A stretch of DNA of 64,000 bases, from positions 372,001-436,000 of the forward strand of contig JACDTU010000018.1 of assembly GCA_022376465.1 (NCBI GenBank), written 5' to 3'. The notes under the pieces were generated by a model, which saw nothing but the letters and a program-made list of their open reading frames with translations, searched no databases and was not told the DNA's origin. A program made the translations under genes and the position numbers. The stretch is from Cubamyces lactineus. Lineage: Eukaryota; Basidiomycota; Agaricomycetes; Polyporales; Polyporaceae. This document shows, one piece after another, positions 42,613-55,249 of this stretch. Every line of letters begins with the position of its first letter. The first letter of the stretch is position 1.

Positions 42613-42636
42613 CCACTTATCCGGCCGGCTAAGTGG
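42613..42636. promoter_or_regulatory. 24-bp imperfect palindrome
   Basis: The element begins CCACTTATCCGG and continues CCGGCTAAGTGG; arms match except one position. With the neighbouring 16-bp palindrome it forms a compact symmetric cluster upstream of the Ser-rich protein gene. Confidence 0.4.
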
Positions 42637-42906
42637 GGTTATCGGCAAGCTTATATCTTATATCGCGTTCCGAGCCGAGATTCCGCTGAACTTGCAGCTT
42701 TCTCTCCTCCACCTCACCGCGAGGCATCCGCCTCGCCTTGCCTTCCTCTGCGCTAGCTCGCCCTACATATACCCCCACACGCATACCCTTCATCGGATTC
42801 CCCGTCTTCTTCTGCAGCTCAGCCATACCCGATACCTCCGCTACTGCGACGCTCGTCTGCCGACGCCACATCCAAACCACCCTCTGCTGCACTCGCATAC
42901 CCCCAC

Positions 42907-43752
42907 ATGACCGAATACGACTATTCCCCGGACGCCTACGAGCGTTTCCAAGCCAAAATGGCCGGCGTTGGAGACTGGGTCTCCGAGCAGCGACACCACG
43001 CCCCCAAGTACTCCAACCCGTTCCTCACGGAGGAGTCCTCTTCCTCTTCCTCATCCTCCCGTCCTCACACCTCTCGTGCCGACGACGCATCACGGCACAA
43101 GCATCACCAAGACCGCCCACAACCGTCCCGTTCTCGCACCCTCCCCAACCCCGCTACGGGTCCGAGTGCACACGGGCACACATCCCGGGCGTACGCCTAC
43201 GCCCAGCAGGCTCCAGGTGACCCTCACAAGAGCCATCATCGGTCTGCGCGGTCTCCCCAACGCTCAGGCTCGCTACCACCAGATCCGCGGTACGCCTCCG
43301 CCTCCGCCACATACGCGGCCGCCCCCATGCCGGCTGTGCATCATCAAGCCGCCTCGCGGGCATCTCCGGTCACCTACGCGCCGCCCGCCCCTGCAGGCTA
43401 CCGAACTCGCCAGGTCGAGTACAAGTACGTGCCCGGGCAGCCCGTCGTGCTCCCCCCACCACGTCCGGGCGAGACGTATGTGATCATTCCTCCGAAGGGC
43501 GGGCGCGTGGACGTCGTCCCGGATCCCCGTACGTCTTCGCATTCTCGCTCTCAGTCGGCGTCGCGATCGACCTCGCGCAGCAGCGGGAGCAAGGCGAGCA
43601 GCCCCACCAAAAAGAGCAACGATGCGCTTCTGAAGCGGCTGCTCACCAACCTGACCCCGAACGTTGAATGGGGCCATTCCTCGTCCGGTTCGCGCTCCAC
43701 CAGCCGAACCCTCACTCGCGAGCCGCACAGGCGGCGCTCGACCTCCCGGTGA
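42907..43752 (+). CDS. Ser/Arg/Pro-rich disordered protein, MTEY family, 281 aa (copy B)
   Basis: Single open frame starting MTEYDYSPDAYERFQAKM with GDWV, then a Ser-rich tract, a His/Arg/Pro-rich middle (PAMPAVHHQ-like and YAPPAPAGY segments), the landmark GETYVIIPPKGGRVDVVPDP, a Ser/Arg repeat region (SRSQSASRSTSRSSGSK), then DALLKRLLTNLTPNVEW and a Ser/Arg tail. The order of landmarks equals that of the longer protein at 26943-28640, so the two are diverged paralogs. No enzyme domain, signal peptide or membrane helix is seen. The Arg-Ser dipeptides could be phosphorylated (inference). Function unknown. Confidence 0.75.
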   Translation: MTEYDYSPDAYERFQAKMAGVGDWVSEQRHHAPKYSNPFLTEESSSSSSSSRPHTSRADDASRHKHHQDRPQPSRSRTLPNPATGPSAHGHTSRAYAYAQQAPGDPHKSHHRSARSPQRSGSLPPDPRYASASATYAAAPMPAVHHQAASRASPVTYAPPAPAGYRTRQVEYKYVPGQPVVLPPPRPGETYVIIPPKGGRVDVVPDPRTSSHSRSQSASRSTSRSSGSKASSPTKKSNDALLKRLLTNLTPNVEWGHSSSGSRSTSRTLTREPHRRRSTSR

Positions 43753-46700
43753 CGGTCCGAGCGTCCTGCCTGTCTTCGTACGTTATTGTTCCGTCGTTCC
43801 GTTCATCTCCGTGCACACCCATACATTCCTTCAACCCCTCAATCCGACCGTGCTTCTATACTGTGTTACCCCCAACCCTGTCGCTCCTTCATCGTAGGTA
43901 ATGTTAATGATCTGTCTCCGCGCTTCTGCTTAGTACTGTACTTCAGCACCGTTATACTTCGTTGTAGCCCTGTACGTAGATGCCTCGTTTAGATTCTTCT
44001 GCAATGGAACTGGAATTCAACCACAGACAGTCTGGCATCTGAGGCGGAGAGAGCTAGAAACAGATGAGACTCAAAAGTGGGGTGTCTTCGTGCGGGCCGC
44101 GGATTCGAACGCAGGGTACCGGTGCCCGGCGCGCCTCTCCGGATCAGTGCCCGTTTAGGCGCCAAGGCGGCCTTCCTCACCATCGAGAACATCCAACATG
44201 GACTTCATGAATCATTCATGTACCACGCAGTCCATTCTACCGTAGCGCTGTAATGCATGCGGCTCGCACAGCCTCCAAGCACATGAATGTTTAGGACCGA
44301 ATCCCGCGAGATTGGTCGAAGATGCTTGTCGTATGTACACCTTCAGGATGTCGGCCGGCCTTCATTCTGATGACCAGGGCGATGCTTCGTTGACCCTGGA
44401 CCTGCTTTGCTGCATGTCAACTGCGCTGAGGCTGATATGATGGCAATACAGGAGCCATGCGCAAGGAGGATGCAAGGATGGCACGGAATGCGCCGATCCA
44501 GCTCAAAACGGGCATGGTTCGGGATAAGCGCCCGAAATGGAAGGACTCCATGCCGCCGCGCCCCGCCCGTTCTCTCCGTTGTATGGGTCTGTCATGCACA
44601 ATGTATCGTGTTGTAGGTCCATATGTTCACATACTCCAATGTTACTCGGCTCAACATCGCAGGGCGGAGGGTTGCAATGGGTGCAGGTCCAGAGAAAGAT
44701 CCCGATCAGCACGACAAGACGTGAACCGCTCTAGGAAAGAAGGCCCGACGGTGGAGATGTGCCACCCGGCGACCAAGTCTCCTTGCTTGATGAGCGTGCG
44801 CGGCGGCCCCATCGAAGCTGTCGATGACGGCTCGATCATGATCGTCGTTGATCGAATGTTGGTTCCTCTTTGCAGCAGGTGGACCATGGGGAACACTGTG
44901 GGCGTCGTGTCCTCTCGCGGATTGTAGGAAGATGGAAACGTCTGAAGACAGAAGGGATGCGTCAGGGTAAAGTGGACCGTGAGCCCACTGCATCGACGCA
45001 TCAACACGTTTGCATCCCCCAAACCTTCTCGAAGGGGACGGAGATGAAAGTTGCGGTGCGAAAGTCAACGGCGTGCGGGAAGGTTGCGTGTCTTTGCAAC
45101 GGTCCTCCAGTCGTCGTGCAAATTATACGCTCAGCGTTATACAGCATGAATCCCTCTCGTCTCTGTAAATTGAACGAGCTCTGTGCATACGTCAATGGTG
45201 TGAAACTGATAGAGAGGCAAGCACGTTACCGCAGTCGCAATCGGCGTTATTATCTCTCTCCAGGGAGAGATACTCCATCGATACCATCTTCCTGCCTATA
45301 TGTCATGCTAGATGACATTGTGAATGAACAAGGCTCACAGATGCCTTTCGAGCTTTAGTGTGTTGCCGCAGGAGTCCTTCGTGAGGTAATTAAGACTTCA
45401 CAGGAACGAAGACGGCGGTGGCAGTGCTCTTTGCCACGTGGCTACATGAGCACTCGTGACATTGACGCGTGTGCCACTCAGCCACAGCGCGCGTCGAAGG
45501 CGCGGCATTGGCATTGCAGCGCTCAGTCGCTGACCCTTCCTCCTCTCCTACCCCCATCTCTCCTCATTGCTTATTGCGCCTGTTAGAGCTCATGAATACA
45601 AGTCCAAAGCTGCAGAATCTTCACTACTTCTAAGCAAGTACACGATCCGCCCCGCCATTGCCGCTGTGGTAGACTCAAGTGACCTTCGATCCCTGACTGC
45701 TTTCTAACAAACTTCTGCCTTGCGGCAAGCACGGGTTGAATAGGGAGACCAGAATAGTGCAGTATAGGTACAAAGGTGCCCATAAACTGGTTTCTATGGA
45801 GATTGAGCGTTGGTGAGCTTCCGGCGCACCGACTTGAGAATAATTGGATGCTCATGGGTACTGTAAGTATGCTCGTACTTCGTATTCTCTATTGCTTGAT
45901 AGCCCTTCAATGGTGCCTTCACTGAAACCGCCGCTTGCATGCTCATGCTTACATGTGACTCGTATGAGGAAAGTAAGGCTGGTACTCGCGGCTGGAGCTG
46001 CCGCCCGCTCACACGCACCAGTACCCCTATCAAGCTCCTGAGGCATATATCGAGAAAAGAAGTCAGAAACAGGACGCAATCAGTTACAAGTGGACGTATG
46101 TTGTACAGGAACACTCTTGCATCAAGGAATGTCCTGTTCCAAGTGCATACATTGACAACTTTGACGTCCCAGGGCGCCCATCCCTATGGATAACCCGGTG
46201 CGATCGTTTCACAATCACATATGTCTTGCTATTGACATCGCTAATGACTCGTGGAAGTGTGTAGACAAGGCTACTGCAGCTCCTATGGAGACTACCTACA
46301 CAGTCAGGTTCTCGCACCTCTCTATCATCTCCTGGCTTGGCGCGTCACTTGCACCGAAAGAGGCAGGTCAGAGCTGCCACTGAGAACCATCAGGCTATTC
46401 TGGTGCGTTCTTCCTATCCACGGCAGGCCTCATGTCCGATCTGCTGGCCTCGTTCTCTCCCTCGTTGTGGCCAGCCACTTCAAAGCGCCCGGACCTGGCG
46501 CCGTTTGATATGCATCGATGCTGCAGCTGTCCTCACGCCCTTGCCCTCTGGCATGTACACATCCTCGTCCTCTTGCGGTCTCATAGCCCCCTCTCGCAGC
46601 CTGTAAACTCTTCGTTCTATGGAGTGTTTCATCGAAGCGACTCGGATGCGTCGCTACCGAACTACCTGACAAACCGTTGACCACGACACTCTGGGATTGC

Positions 46701-48917
46701 TCCGCAGCGCAGCCGACACGACCTAGTGGACGAGGGATGTCTCAATTAGGAGCTCCTTGTTCGGGACCCTTTGCTCGGCGGGCGTGTATCCGAGCGGTGG
46801 TGAGCACGTCCTAGTATTCAGGCCTCAGCTCTCGAGCCGTTCTACGAACTTGCTGTCTAATTGCAGCTACCTCTAGCACACCCTACATGATGTAGTTTCC
46901 TTCATGCATCCTTACGTGCCCGTTCACGTCACTCGTAGAGCTACAACTCGCGGGAGATGCACCCGCTTTTCCAAGCGCCAACGCGCCCACAATGCCTCAT
47001 GGACGGGCGTCTGCGCCCACAAACCGCCTCGTTCCGCCCTTACTCTCACCTCGTTGCCGCTAATGTCGCGCCCAATCTGATTTGCTCGGTCGTTTCTCAG
47101 GGTGCGCGGGCCTGCACCCTCCTTATAATCATAAACAAACGCGCCGCGGGCACAGGACTACTCATATTCGCCCCCGTCACCTCTCCAACCCTCTGTCTGG
47201 CTGTAGTCTGTCTGGCGCGACTCCCTGTGCTCGGTCGCGGCCGTCCAGGTATCATGTCCTGTCTGCTATCGGCGCAACTAACGATAGCGTTGGTTGCGCA
47301 TGGCGATATAATGGGCGGCGGCCCGCGATCGCCACCGGTTCTACGAGGGTGCTTCCATTCCCCCTTCCACCCACCAGCTTTCCCGCGCACATCGTCTGCA
47401 TCTGGTGCTAACTCAATCCAGCTCGGGGTGTCTTGGTCGGTCCTTGTCTACGTTCTGTTCTGGTCTAGTCCTCCTGTGGCAGCTGCGGCAGATGCTCTGC
47501 TTGTCTCAACATCCACCAAGGGAAGGTCAGTAGGTGCTGATGGGGCGCCACTGTTGATCTGGCGACGCTCGAACTCCCTGCTCAGCACACTGGCGCCCGC
47601 TTGGCCTCGGGAGTTGCTCTCCTTACGGTGGCACAGTGGGGTGCCCTTATTCCTGAGAGGCAGAGGTATGTTGTCTCGTCGTCATACTCTTCTGTGCACG
47701 GTCATGACGGATATGTCAGGGATAAGCATGTGTTTCTGGCGGCTGCGCCTGTGCTTGATACTCTCCCTCGGCATTATGATGATAGATTCATAGTTGGATC
47801 CCATCCAAATGGAACACCTCTTGCTCGACCATGCCTGCTATGTGCTGGGAAGGTCATGCTTTGCCATTAACACCCTTCTTTCCATTGCATCTAGGCCGGC
47901 GATGTGTCTCGGACCTTTCAAGGATCGGCATCTCACATGGGCAGTCGTGCGCTCAGCGGGCTCAATATGTTTTGCCGCCACACTCTATGACCGCACTCAT
48001 CCGACGTCCCGACTACCGAGGGCCGAGTACAAGGGCAGCGTCATGCTCCATCGATATGCGCACCCGTCGAACATATTCTCTCATCTCCGCCAGGACATAC
48101 ACTCCGCGAACGGGGCCTGGCGATCCAGCCCCCCGGGCGTCCGCACGGCGAGGCCTTGTATGCGAGCACACGCCTTGTACTCTGCGCATCGGGTGACGCG
48201 AGGGTGCTGATGGAATGTATATCGCAGACTGCTCCCCGCGCGCCTGCGTTGCTGACATAAAACCTAACCTTACAGATTATGGCAATCGTCGACATCACCC
48301 GCATGCGGGAGGGCATCCGGGCCTGGGGTCTTCTCCGGCTCGTGTCCGGAATACCTCTGCCCCGTGTCCCTCAATCAAGCAAGACGTCCGTTCTCGGCGC
48401 GCCAGGAACCAATCGCGAGCTAGAGTTACGTCCATCGGGCTTCCGACCGCATGCTCCCTGGGGCTCTTTCCACCAGAAATAGGGCGCAGAGCCGTTCTGG
48501 CGACGGAAGGCGCGCCCACGAGAACGTCTATTCGATTGGAAGCAAGGGTAAGAGAAGTATTTACAAAATAAACAAAATCCGGGACGCGGAAATAACCTAT
48601 CAATGTGAGTGGGATGCGCGCGGCACGCAAAGTAGCCAAGGGTCCTGCGGAAGCTAAAACAAACACCACAACAGAGCGGGCCCGCCCCCTGGGGCGAGCC
48701 ATATAATGGATACACAGTGCGGCGCGTCGCCGGGGTAATGATACAGTGTTACAGGGAACCTCACCTGCGCGATTTAGCCAGGTTTGCTTTGCCAGACGGG
48801 GGGGGGAGTCGAGACAAGGCGAAGGGGGACGATACGCGGAGGACAGACGACAACAGCGAGATAAGCAATAAACAAAATAACGAGCGGTGAGTGAAAACGA
48901 CGGGCGAGGGAAGCGTT
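43753..48917. other. 5.2-kb gene-poor interval downstream of the HMG-box gene
   Basis: No frame shows a recognisable domain. A 278-codon ATG frame at 46957-47793 is listed as weak. A GTTCGAATCC-like B-box on the minus strand at 44101-44110 lacks a pairing T-stem, so no tRNA is called. The right end contains the 3' flank of the HMG-box gene. Confidence 0.45.
46957..47793 (+). CDS. Orphan 278-codon frame (weak)
   Basis: Longest frame in the gene-poor block. It starts with ATG and contains several hydrophobic stretches (CLAVVCLARLPVL, VSWSVLVYVLFWSSPPVAA) but no family signature. Composition is Arg, Leu, Ser and Pro-rich as expected for a chance frame in GC-rich DNA, and no intron signals support it. 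It may be part of an untranslated or non-coding transcript, or nothing. Confidence 0.15.
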   Translation: MHPLFQAPTRPQCLMDGRLRPQTASFRPYSHLVAANVAPNLICSVVSQGARACTLLIIINKRAAGTGLLIFAPVTSPTLCLAVVCLARLPVLGRGRPGIMSCLLSAQLTIALVAHGDIMGGGPRSPPVLRGCFHSPFHPPAFPRTSSASGANSIQLGVSWSVLVYVLFWSSPPVAAAADALLVSTSTKGRSVGADGAPLLIWRRSNSLLSTLAPAWPRELLSLRWHSGVPLFLRGRGMLSRRHTLLCTVMTDMSGISMCFWRLRLCLILSLGIMMIDS

Positions 48918-50503
48918 CTACATCGCAAACGTGGGCACCGGCGTCAGGTAGGCCGATGCAAAGGCGGAGGTGTCCACGGGTTCTACGGCCGAGCGCTCGT
49001 AGAACGTGGGGAAGTCGTCCTTGACGGATGCCCCGAAGTCCTGGGTGGCTCCGTACGACATGTCGACGCCCGCAGAGCCGCAGAACGTGGGCACGCCAGC
49101 GGGAGTGTAGTACTGTGGTTGCTGTGGCGGCTGCTGCTGAGGTAAGAACTCCGAGGACGGATCGTACCCGTCGTTGGCTCGCGGCAGGAAGTACATCGCG
49201 TCGCAGGGGATGGTCGAGTATGTCTGCGGGGTGCCGGGCATGCTCGAGAGCGGCGACGATGACGCCGTCCAGTTGTCCATGAAGGACGTGTCCATGTGGA
49301 AAGTACCCGGATCGTACGTCTCGGGGGCGGGCATGCACGATTCCTGGGACTCAGGCTGGTACGTGTGGAAGACGCTACCTTGCTGATCGAGAGGGTCGCA
49401 GGGCTGGAAATGAGGCATCGCGGGATTCGCGGCGTTGTCGAAAGAGAATGTGGAAAACTGCACGCTTTGGTCAGTCCCCCATCTCGCTTTGACCATGAAC
49501 GAACGTTACTTACTAACGAAAGATTGGTAGGATGGAGTGAAAAGGGAGTATTGGGGGTGAAGGGCGACGACGGCGAGCTGTACCAATCGCTCTCCGTATC
49601 CGCCTCCGAAGGCGAGGGCGAGGGCGTCCCGCATTCGAGGGAGGGTGCGCGCGGGGCCTCGGGTTGGGAGCTCGAAGATCGCTTCGACTTGCGCTTCGAC
49701 GGCGTCGTCGGTTCGGGGCTCAAGAACGGCGTATTGGAGTCAGGCGCCGGCGCAGACGACGAACGTCGGTAGTGGCGCGCGGTGATGGGCGCCTCGAAGC
49801 GGGTCACGATCTCGGGGACGTGGTGGCGGTCGAACTCCTGGATGGCCTCGTCGAGGTCGCGCCCTCTCTTACCCTCGACGAGCAGCTGCGCGATCTTCGC
49901 GCACCGCTTCAGGTCTTTGGGCTCGACCTCTCTCACCTTCCGTTTCTCAGACGGCGCCTTCCCCTTCGTGTGCAGGGGTCGGAACGCGTACTGAGGGTAC
50001 TTGCGCTTGTGTTCCTCGAGCGCGGCCTTGGCCTTGGCGTGCCAGACCTGACGCTCCTCGTGCGGGAGGTTCTGCCAGGTGAGTCCGATGATCTTGGACA
50101 GCGTGCTGTGGTTGGTCTCGACCTCGGAGGAGACGTGCTGCTTTTTGATGAAGGACGAGCGGAAGAGGATGAACGCGTTCGGAGGGCGGGGGATGTGGTT
50201 CTCGGGTTTCTTCTTCCCGTGGGCCGCGCGACGGCCGGAGGCGCCGTAGTCGTCGGCGACAGGGAAGAGAAGGGATTCGGGGGATGCGTCTGCTGGGCTA
50301 GGGGGATCGTTGTAGGTGCCAGGCGTGACATTCGGTGCAAAGGCGATGCTCTGCGGGGCACACTCGATCTTGACCGTCGCGTCGACAGTCACTCGAACAT
50401 CTAGCGCGGAGGTTTTGTCAGTCACAGCGGTGCGTCCCCTCTCTCGTGTGTATATACCTTGCGCCGCACTGCGCTTCGAAGTGCGAAGACGTTCAGCAGG
50501 CAT
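48918..50503 (-). CDS. HMG-box (MATA_HMG type) transcription factor, 490 aa
   Basis: Exons 50503-50458, 50400-49514 and 49457-48918 join in frame. The first intron (57 nt, with CTGAC branch site) is divisible by three and has no stop, so the unspliced frame stays open. The HMG box starts at HIPRPPNAFILFRSSFIKK and continues STLSKIIGLTWQNLPHEERQ, VWHAKAKAALEEHKRKYPQY. This is the sequence-specific MATA_HMG subtype found in fungal mating and developmental regulators (Prf1, Ste11, Rop1 relatives). After the box come a basic linker (KGKAPSEKRKVREVEPKDLK), Ser/Pro-rich and Gln-rich tracts (PQQQPPQQPQYY) and an acidic/aromatic C-terminus that could activate transcription. A nuclear DNA-binding role is strongly expected; the targets are unknown. 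Confidence 0.92.
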
Positions 50504-53500
50504 TGCAGGGAGACCGAATGAGGCAACAGCCTAGGGATGCACAGCGGACGCAGAGGGGTTGACTCGAGAGCCGGGGAAGTGATGGAGGAGGGGTGTCGCA
50601 AATGGAGAATTGGTGGGAGATTACATATGTCTTATAGCGGGCGTGAGCACGGGGGGTGTGAACGCGCCTGAACTCCGAAATCGAGGCGTTAATGGTCATT
50701 CGAGGCTTACCCGAACCGGCGATTTGAAGTAATCGCTAACCTTGCGCGCATTTTCTTGTCCGATAAGCCCCCCACCGAACGAGCAGTCCTGACCCAGCAC
50801 TCGGGATGCGTCTCAATCCGGCCAGGTCACGGTCGCCTCTCTTAACCGCCCACTCGACTGATATTTCTCCCCAATTACGTGTTTCCACCGGGCGCACGTC
50901 AACGGTGGGAGCCAGCCTCAGACGGCGACGTCGAGCTCAGCAGCTTAGTCGCCGTGCGCAGCTGTGGGGATGCGACGCCGGGCGAGAGAGGTCGAGGGAT
51001 GCGCGACGGCGAGGGTCCACGAGATCGCGATGCGCATGACGGTTGGACCGGACCCATGTTGCGCAACCCGCTATGCTGTATCGAGCAGCTGTTGTTCTGA
51101 CACGCTTTCCTGCACGAATTCCCACCACGCGAGCGTCAGCAGCGTGCTGCCGTAGCGATGGAGATCCATTTTGTCCGACCGAGCCCGGTGTGAGGAGGAC
51201 AAGCTGCCTTGTAAGTTGAAGGTCGAATACTCAACGCCTGTCATTTTCGTCGGTCCCGCCATCGGTCAGGGGCGGTGACGCGCCTCTGTAGTATAACGCC
51301 ACATCTGGGATCCGATTGACTACGCCGTCGGCGCGATGATAGATCAAACCAGCGGAAGCAAAATGCGCCCCAGGGACTTGTGCCCTCGATCATCAACCGC
51401 CCACGACATGCCCTGGTGGCGGCCCTCTCCCTTTAGCCGCCCACGGCTGCAGCCCGAACCGCTCTCCTCTCCTCGTCCTCGTCGCCACCTGCGCACGGCG
51501 AATTGGGAACACAACACCTTCTATCCATGTCTTCCGGCTTTAGCTCTTACAGAAACATCCTCTTCCTGTTGCCTGCGGAGCCCGAAGCTCGGAGGTTTTT
51601 GGAGATCTTCATCAGCTACGAGCGTCTGCAGAACGGGAAGCCCTCGAGCCTCCTGATGCTACGCTGATACTCGAGATACTCGAACGCATTCGACCGCCCT
51701 CCCGTCCTCGGAGGTCTTAGCATACGACACCGGCAGGGTCATCAGCAACTTGCCTTGGCATCTCCCGACCGATTTACCTCATCGGCTCGCGGCAGCCACG
51801 GTCGGAATAGACGACGAACGTCGACCTTTCAGGCCCCTGGCGCGCTGAAAACCCAGAACTCTCCCTGACGCGCGAAGACGCCCGTTCGCCTTAGAGATTC
51901 CCTTGTCAGGCCACCTTCTCCTCCACGGTCCCATTCTTGTGCGCGCACAAGGTGCGGCGAATTCGCAGGTCACCGTGGTACTCCCAGTCGGGGTGCTGCC
52001 GCCACCGTCTCCGCACGCTCGGATTGAACGTGGGCAGACATCGTCGGGGTCCTGGAAAGAAGGTGACGTCCCAATCATGATTCATGACGCGGAATCCCAG
52101 AGGAATAGCGGCTATCCCAAGAAGTTCGGGCACCAACTGGCGCACCCCATTCGACAGCACGACCGTCCCCCGTGATCCTCATCCGAATTTTCCATATGGT
52201 CGGCCTCCACCGCTAACCTGCCGCTCTGACTCCCAAGTCCAGTCGTCGTTGTTGAGTTCGTGGCGCGCCGTTGCTGCGATATCAGAAACGGACACCTTCA
52301 CACAGGCGAAGACGACGCACCTTTCTGTGTTTCTGTTAGGTCCTGGGGAAGCCCCCACCAGATCCAGGCAACGTTGTTTATTGCGAACGCACATCTGCCC
52401 CCGCGAAGCCGCTGCGCGCAACACTAAACCGCATAAGTCAGGATATGGCGACAAATGCGAGGCAGATCCTTCCTATCCGCGGAGGCTGTTCCGCACGCTC
52501 GTTCCCTCTACCCCCCATGCGTCGTCGCACCGAGCTTCGAAGTAAGAGTGCCCCGCACCGCTTGCGTTCGCCTTCCTGTTCACGCCCGCCCAACGATGCC
52601 TACGATAGTAGTCCATCATGAGCCGGCCGAAGCCTTCCCTAGTCAGAGCCAGCGTAGATGCCTCTTCTGCTTCCCGGATGCACGTCGTGCGAGGCGTCTT
52701 CGCTCCGGCATACGCATGAGATAACGCAGCTACGGGGTTTCAGTCAGCGCCAGCAGCGAAGAGGCATTCTCGCTGCCGTTCCCAACCACCACACTCCGCC
52801 TGCAACGTGGTCTTCATACACGTGTACGGAGCTGGGGACCGTGGCATTGCCTCGTCTCATCCGCAGCCCGAGAGTAGGGATCCGGGAGAGTCGTGCATTG
52901 CAAGGGGGGATTTATCCGCGAACCATGAGCCGTGAGCCGTGCACAGAGGTACAGCGCACTCCCGCCCGAGCAATGCGGCGACTCACCCGGTCGCGCGCCC
53001 CCCGACAATTCGTTTACGCACCCGGCGCACGGCCCGACGCGCACAACGCGTGCCCGCGCATGCTCGTCATACGCGGACGAGAAGGGGGAGAGCCGCATCC
53101 CGCGCCGTTCTAGGCTTTCCGGCGAAGGAAAGCCATGCGCCCCCGCGCGCAGAGATGGGCCGACGTTGACAACCGCGCAGCTGCTTTGGGAGGATGTGGC
53201 GCGATGGCAGAGCGCCACGCACGAGCGTACGCGCCTCGAGGCATCTGCCTCTGAGAAATTCCGGCCAATGAGAGAAACAGGGGACGAAGCGACTGAGCGG
53301 AAATGAACTCTCTGCGCGGTCAGCCCTAGAGAAACGCATGCAGAGATCTTGCTAGGGCACTTGTGTCGGCGTCCTGGACCTCAGCATCTGCACAGTGGCC
53401 GCGGCGGCGGCCAGACGGTTTCACGCCGAAGCTGGTGGCGTTTGGATCAAACCGGCACAGCGGTTGCTACCAGTGCGCATCTGGGTGAGGCTTTCGAGGA

Positions 53501-55249
53501 CGGGAAATGAACGTGCGAAGAGAGCACAACACCGGGCGTGGGCGGCTGTTGGCTGCAGAGAGCGCCCGGATCGGTCCTTCGGTGGGCGGCAGGTGGACAT
53601 GGGCCCATGCGTATCTCGAGTCCGCTGTCCGTTCTGTCAGCACATGTCAGTGGAGAGTGGATTCGGCACCGTGCGTGTAAAATACAACGCACTGCAGCAT
53701 AACGCGCACTAGTGGTGCGAGGGAACCGTGCGCACACCCCTTCCGAGTATCACATTGAGCCTGGGCAAGTGCTTCGCTGCGAGAATCACAGCTAGTTCGA
53801 GATGGGCGATCTCATACTAGAGATGTTGTTGGGACCTAAGTAAGGCCTAAGAACTTGGACAGACAAGGTTAGTTAGCTAGGAGACGGCGTTGTCATCTCG
53901 CATATGATGCGAAGCTGAATATGGCCCTCGGATGTTGGCGTCATGCGATGTCCTGGAAAGCTGCTCTTGGTAGCTTCAAGGTTGTTATGCGGTTGCATGA
54001 CGGCGACAAGCGCGAGAAGCTACAATAACATACGACTTTTAGCGATTTTGCCCACGGAGGCGAATTACGATGTCGGTAAACGACATGACATATGAGGCCT
54101 ATCAGAGGTAAGCTGTACTTCGCGCACCTCGCATGATCAGTTGGTCCAGGGCACATCTCGTTCCATCTTGCATGCTCGAACCCAATGGAACAGACAAGTC
54201 ACGCTCGGCAAAGATGCCGTTATGCCGCCGAGCGGGGTTCATGTATAGCGCTGCCCCTGCCATCAGCGTACGAAGCAACTAATTCCAAGAGCATCCTGAA
54301 CAACGCATCCATAACGACGCTCGCCGTATCTTCAATCCTCCCGCTCAACATAGCGGATAGAAAGCGCTCTAATTGCTGGACATAGTATGTGCACGCGCGA
54401 AGGCACAGCCGAACAGCGGCATTGCAAGTTATGGCATGGTAGAAATGTACGAGACAGCCACGCAATAATGCCTGAGGCAGTCACTGTCAGCTCTCGTAAT
54501 TTTCGGGAAACAGGATGGCCACAGGAAGCAAACGGGTATGATGAGCACGCATTGCTAGAGCTTCCGTAGTCCGAGCGTAGCAAGGCGTGCACACCACATC
54601 ATTGCCCCGAAGACAATTGAAGACGCAGAGAAGGCCCTTCGTTGTGGGCCTACTGCCCGTGTCTCAAGCAGCTACCTGACACGTTGACACAGACTGGCGC
54701 TTGACTTCCGCGGTTTCATCAGCCGGCAACGAAACTGACTTCGAGGACAAACGGTTCAACCATATCGAATGAGACTGAGAGCGCAGAGCGCGGCAGATCA
54801 CGGCATATGGAGTCCAGGACTGAGTCATTAGCCAAGAACAGCAGAGAAATCCACCCCAGGGCTGCAGAGCAGTTTAGAGGCCCTGATTTACGTACACTGC
54901 AGCAAGGAAAGGGGCAGTTCTGGAGCGACTATGCGCATCACGGTGACCCTTGGAAGCATACATACTCAGAATTCCTTCGTGCCAAGCCGGATGTTACGTT
55001 TCGCGGCTGCACACGTCGACGTGGCGTAAGCGGCGTGGAGCAACTTCCACGAATCATGCCACGGAAGTCAGCGATATGCTATAACATCGACTGGAACGAA
55101 GAGGGTCACAATAAGGACTAGCTGAGTATGCAGTAGGACCTACTTCTGAGCAACGATAAATTGCCGACTTTGGAGCGGAAAATCGCGGATTCAACTGCTC
55201 TAAGAGAACAACCAATCGTTCATTCAATGTCCCACCAATGGTACCAGCA
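50504..55249. other. 4.7-kb gene-poor interval upstream of the HMG-box gene
   Basis: Numerous GC-rich frames of 60-150 codons on both strands (for example 52084-52545 and 52658-53113) have no domains and overlap each other. No transposon ends, tRNA or repeats were recognised. It may be an extended promoter or hold a long non-coding transcript. Confidence 0.45.

Larger units (their letters stand above)
40376..42906. other. 2.5-kb interval without supported gene
   Basis: Overlapping frames of 60-131 codons between 40.9 and 42.4 kb on both strands look like chance ORFs in a GC-rich tract; none has a domain or splice chain. Two palindromes near 42.6 kb are listed separately as possible control sites of the next gene. 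Confidence 0.45.

Noticed and set aside
44095..44175. tRNA-like sequence with a GTTCGAATCC B-box on the minus strand
   Set aside because: The bases beside the loop do not pair to form a T-stem and no acceptor stem or anticodon arm could be drawn.
48295..49338. 347-codon minus-strand frame
   Set aside because: It overlaps the HMG-box gene's last exon in another frame and runs into its 3' flank; Arg-rich composition is that of a GC-rich shadow frame.
52084..53306. Overlapping GC-rich ORFs of 90-153 codons on both strands
   Set aside because: No domains, no splice logic, and several frames open at once, as expected by chance in high-GC DNA.
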